Below are positions 63,987 through 64,000 of a stretch of 64,000 bases of DNA, in pieces. How positions within the stretch are numbered: the stretch's first letter is position 1; each line of letters opens with the position of its first letter. A program made the position numbers and the translations under genes. Under the pieces are notes generated by a model. The model had not been told where the DNA came from. It saw nothing but the letters and a program-made list of their open reading frames with translations, and did no database searches. This DNA comes from an uncultured Bacteroides sp. (lineage in GTDB: Bacteria > Bacteroidota > Bacteroidia > Bacteroidales > Bacteroidaceae), in the NCBI GenBank assembly GCA_900755095.1, contig CAAEFE010000125.1:29644-93643 (forward strand). Reading direction: 5' to 3'.

Positions 63987-64000
63987 GGAAGTTTGGGTGA
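63987..64000 (+). tRNA. 5' end of a tRNA gene, probably tRNA-Ser (truncated by the window)
   Basis: The last 14 bases, GGAAGTTTGGGTGA, fit the acceptor 5' strand (GGAAGTT), positions 8-9 (TG) and the beginning of a D-arm (GGTGA) of class II tRNAs such as tRNA-Ser. A stable-RNA-type promoter lies 30 bp upstream. The anticodon is outside the window, so the identity is a guess from the 5' end. Confidence 0.45.

Overview
The window is chromosomal DNA from a Bacteroides species. Promoters have the Bacteroides form (TTTG about 19 bp upstream of TAnnTTTG) instead of -35/-10 boxes, and several gene families are typical of the phylum (DUF4492 with CydAB, DUF5686, DUF4251, Oar-like TonB receptor). The order dyp / pgl / zwf / gnd / symporter / gmd / fcl resembles what I recall from the B. 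thetaiotaomicron group. The species is inferred, not proven. I see no insertion sequence, phage, integrase, plasmid function or CRISPR array.

Layout. 1-7182: end of a surface-polysaccharide locus (membrane protein end, probably a flippase; GT-D enzyme; two GT4 enzymes; GT2; a lipoprotein; a membrane GT2), all on the plus strand. 7255-11054: hybrid two-component kinase and an exonuclease/endonuclease/phosphatase-family protein. 11187-20197 (minus): TonB-dependent receptor, ABC-F protein EttA, a PAS histidine kinase and a secreted double esterase, with a plus-strand tRNA-Lys in the middle. 20289-28237: MATE exporter, OmpA-like lipoprotein overlapping mtgA, ECF sigma factor divergent from lemA and an M48 protease, DUF4251, TRIC-type channel, and a UDP-GlcNAc 2-epimerase homologue with altered active-site positions. 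28604-33512: DUF5686 outer-membrane protein, rarA, 2-hydroxyacid dehydrogenase. 33655-36639 (minus): DUF4492-cydA-cydB. 36858-43479: six-gene tripartite efflux operon with its own LytS/LytTR pair. 43981-48712 (minus): oxidative pentose phosphate genes gnd-zwf-pgl followed by a DyP peroxidase. 48822-52245: dicarboxylate symporter and the GDP-fucose genes gmd-fcl. 52499-59663: acyl-CoA ligase, a 16-residue-repeat surface protein, GNAT, class III FBPase and an AspT-like transporter. 59926-63559: small lipoprotein and a ravA-viaA type pair in which ravA is cut by one amber codon.

Functional links. The GDP-fucose genes and the glycosyltransferases could both feed surface glycans. gnd-zwf-pgl makes NADPH and FBPase serves gluconeogenesis. 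The cytochrome bd operon fits a nanaerobic gut anaerobe. The efflux operon appears self-regulated.

The least explained material lies between genes: two promoter-plus-terminator units with no ORF (candidate small RNAs at 43563-43672 and 63632-63696), a ten-unit 22-bp tandem array (28240-28459), a roughly 50-bp-arm palindrome enclosing a promoter-like box (23253-23413), and several short dispersed repeats.
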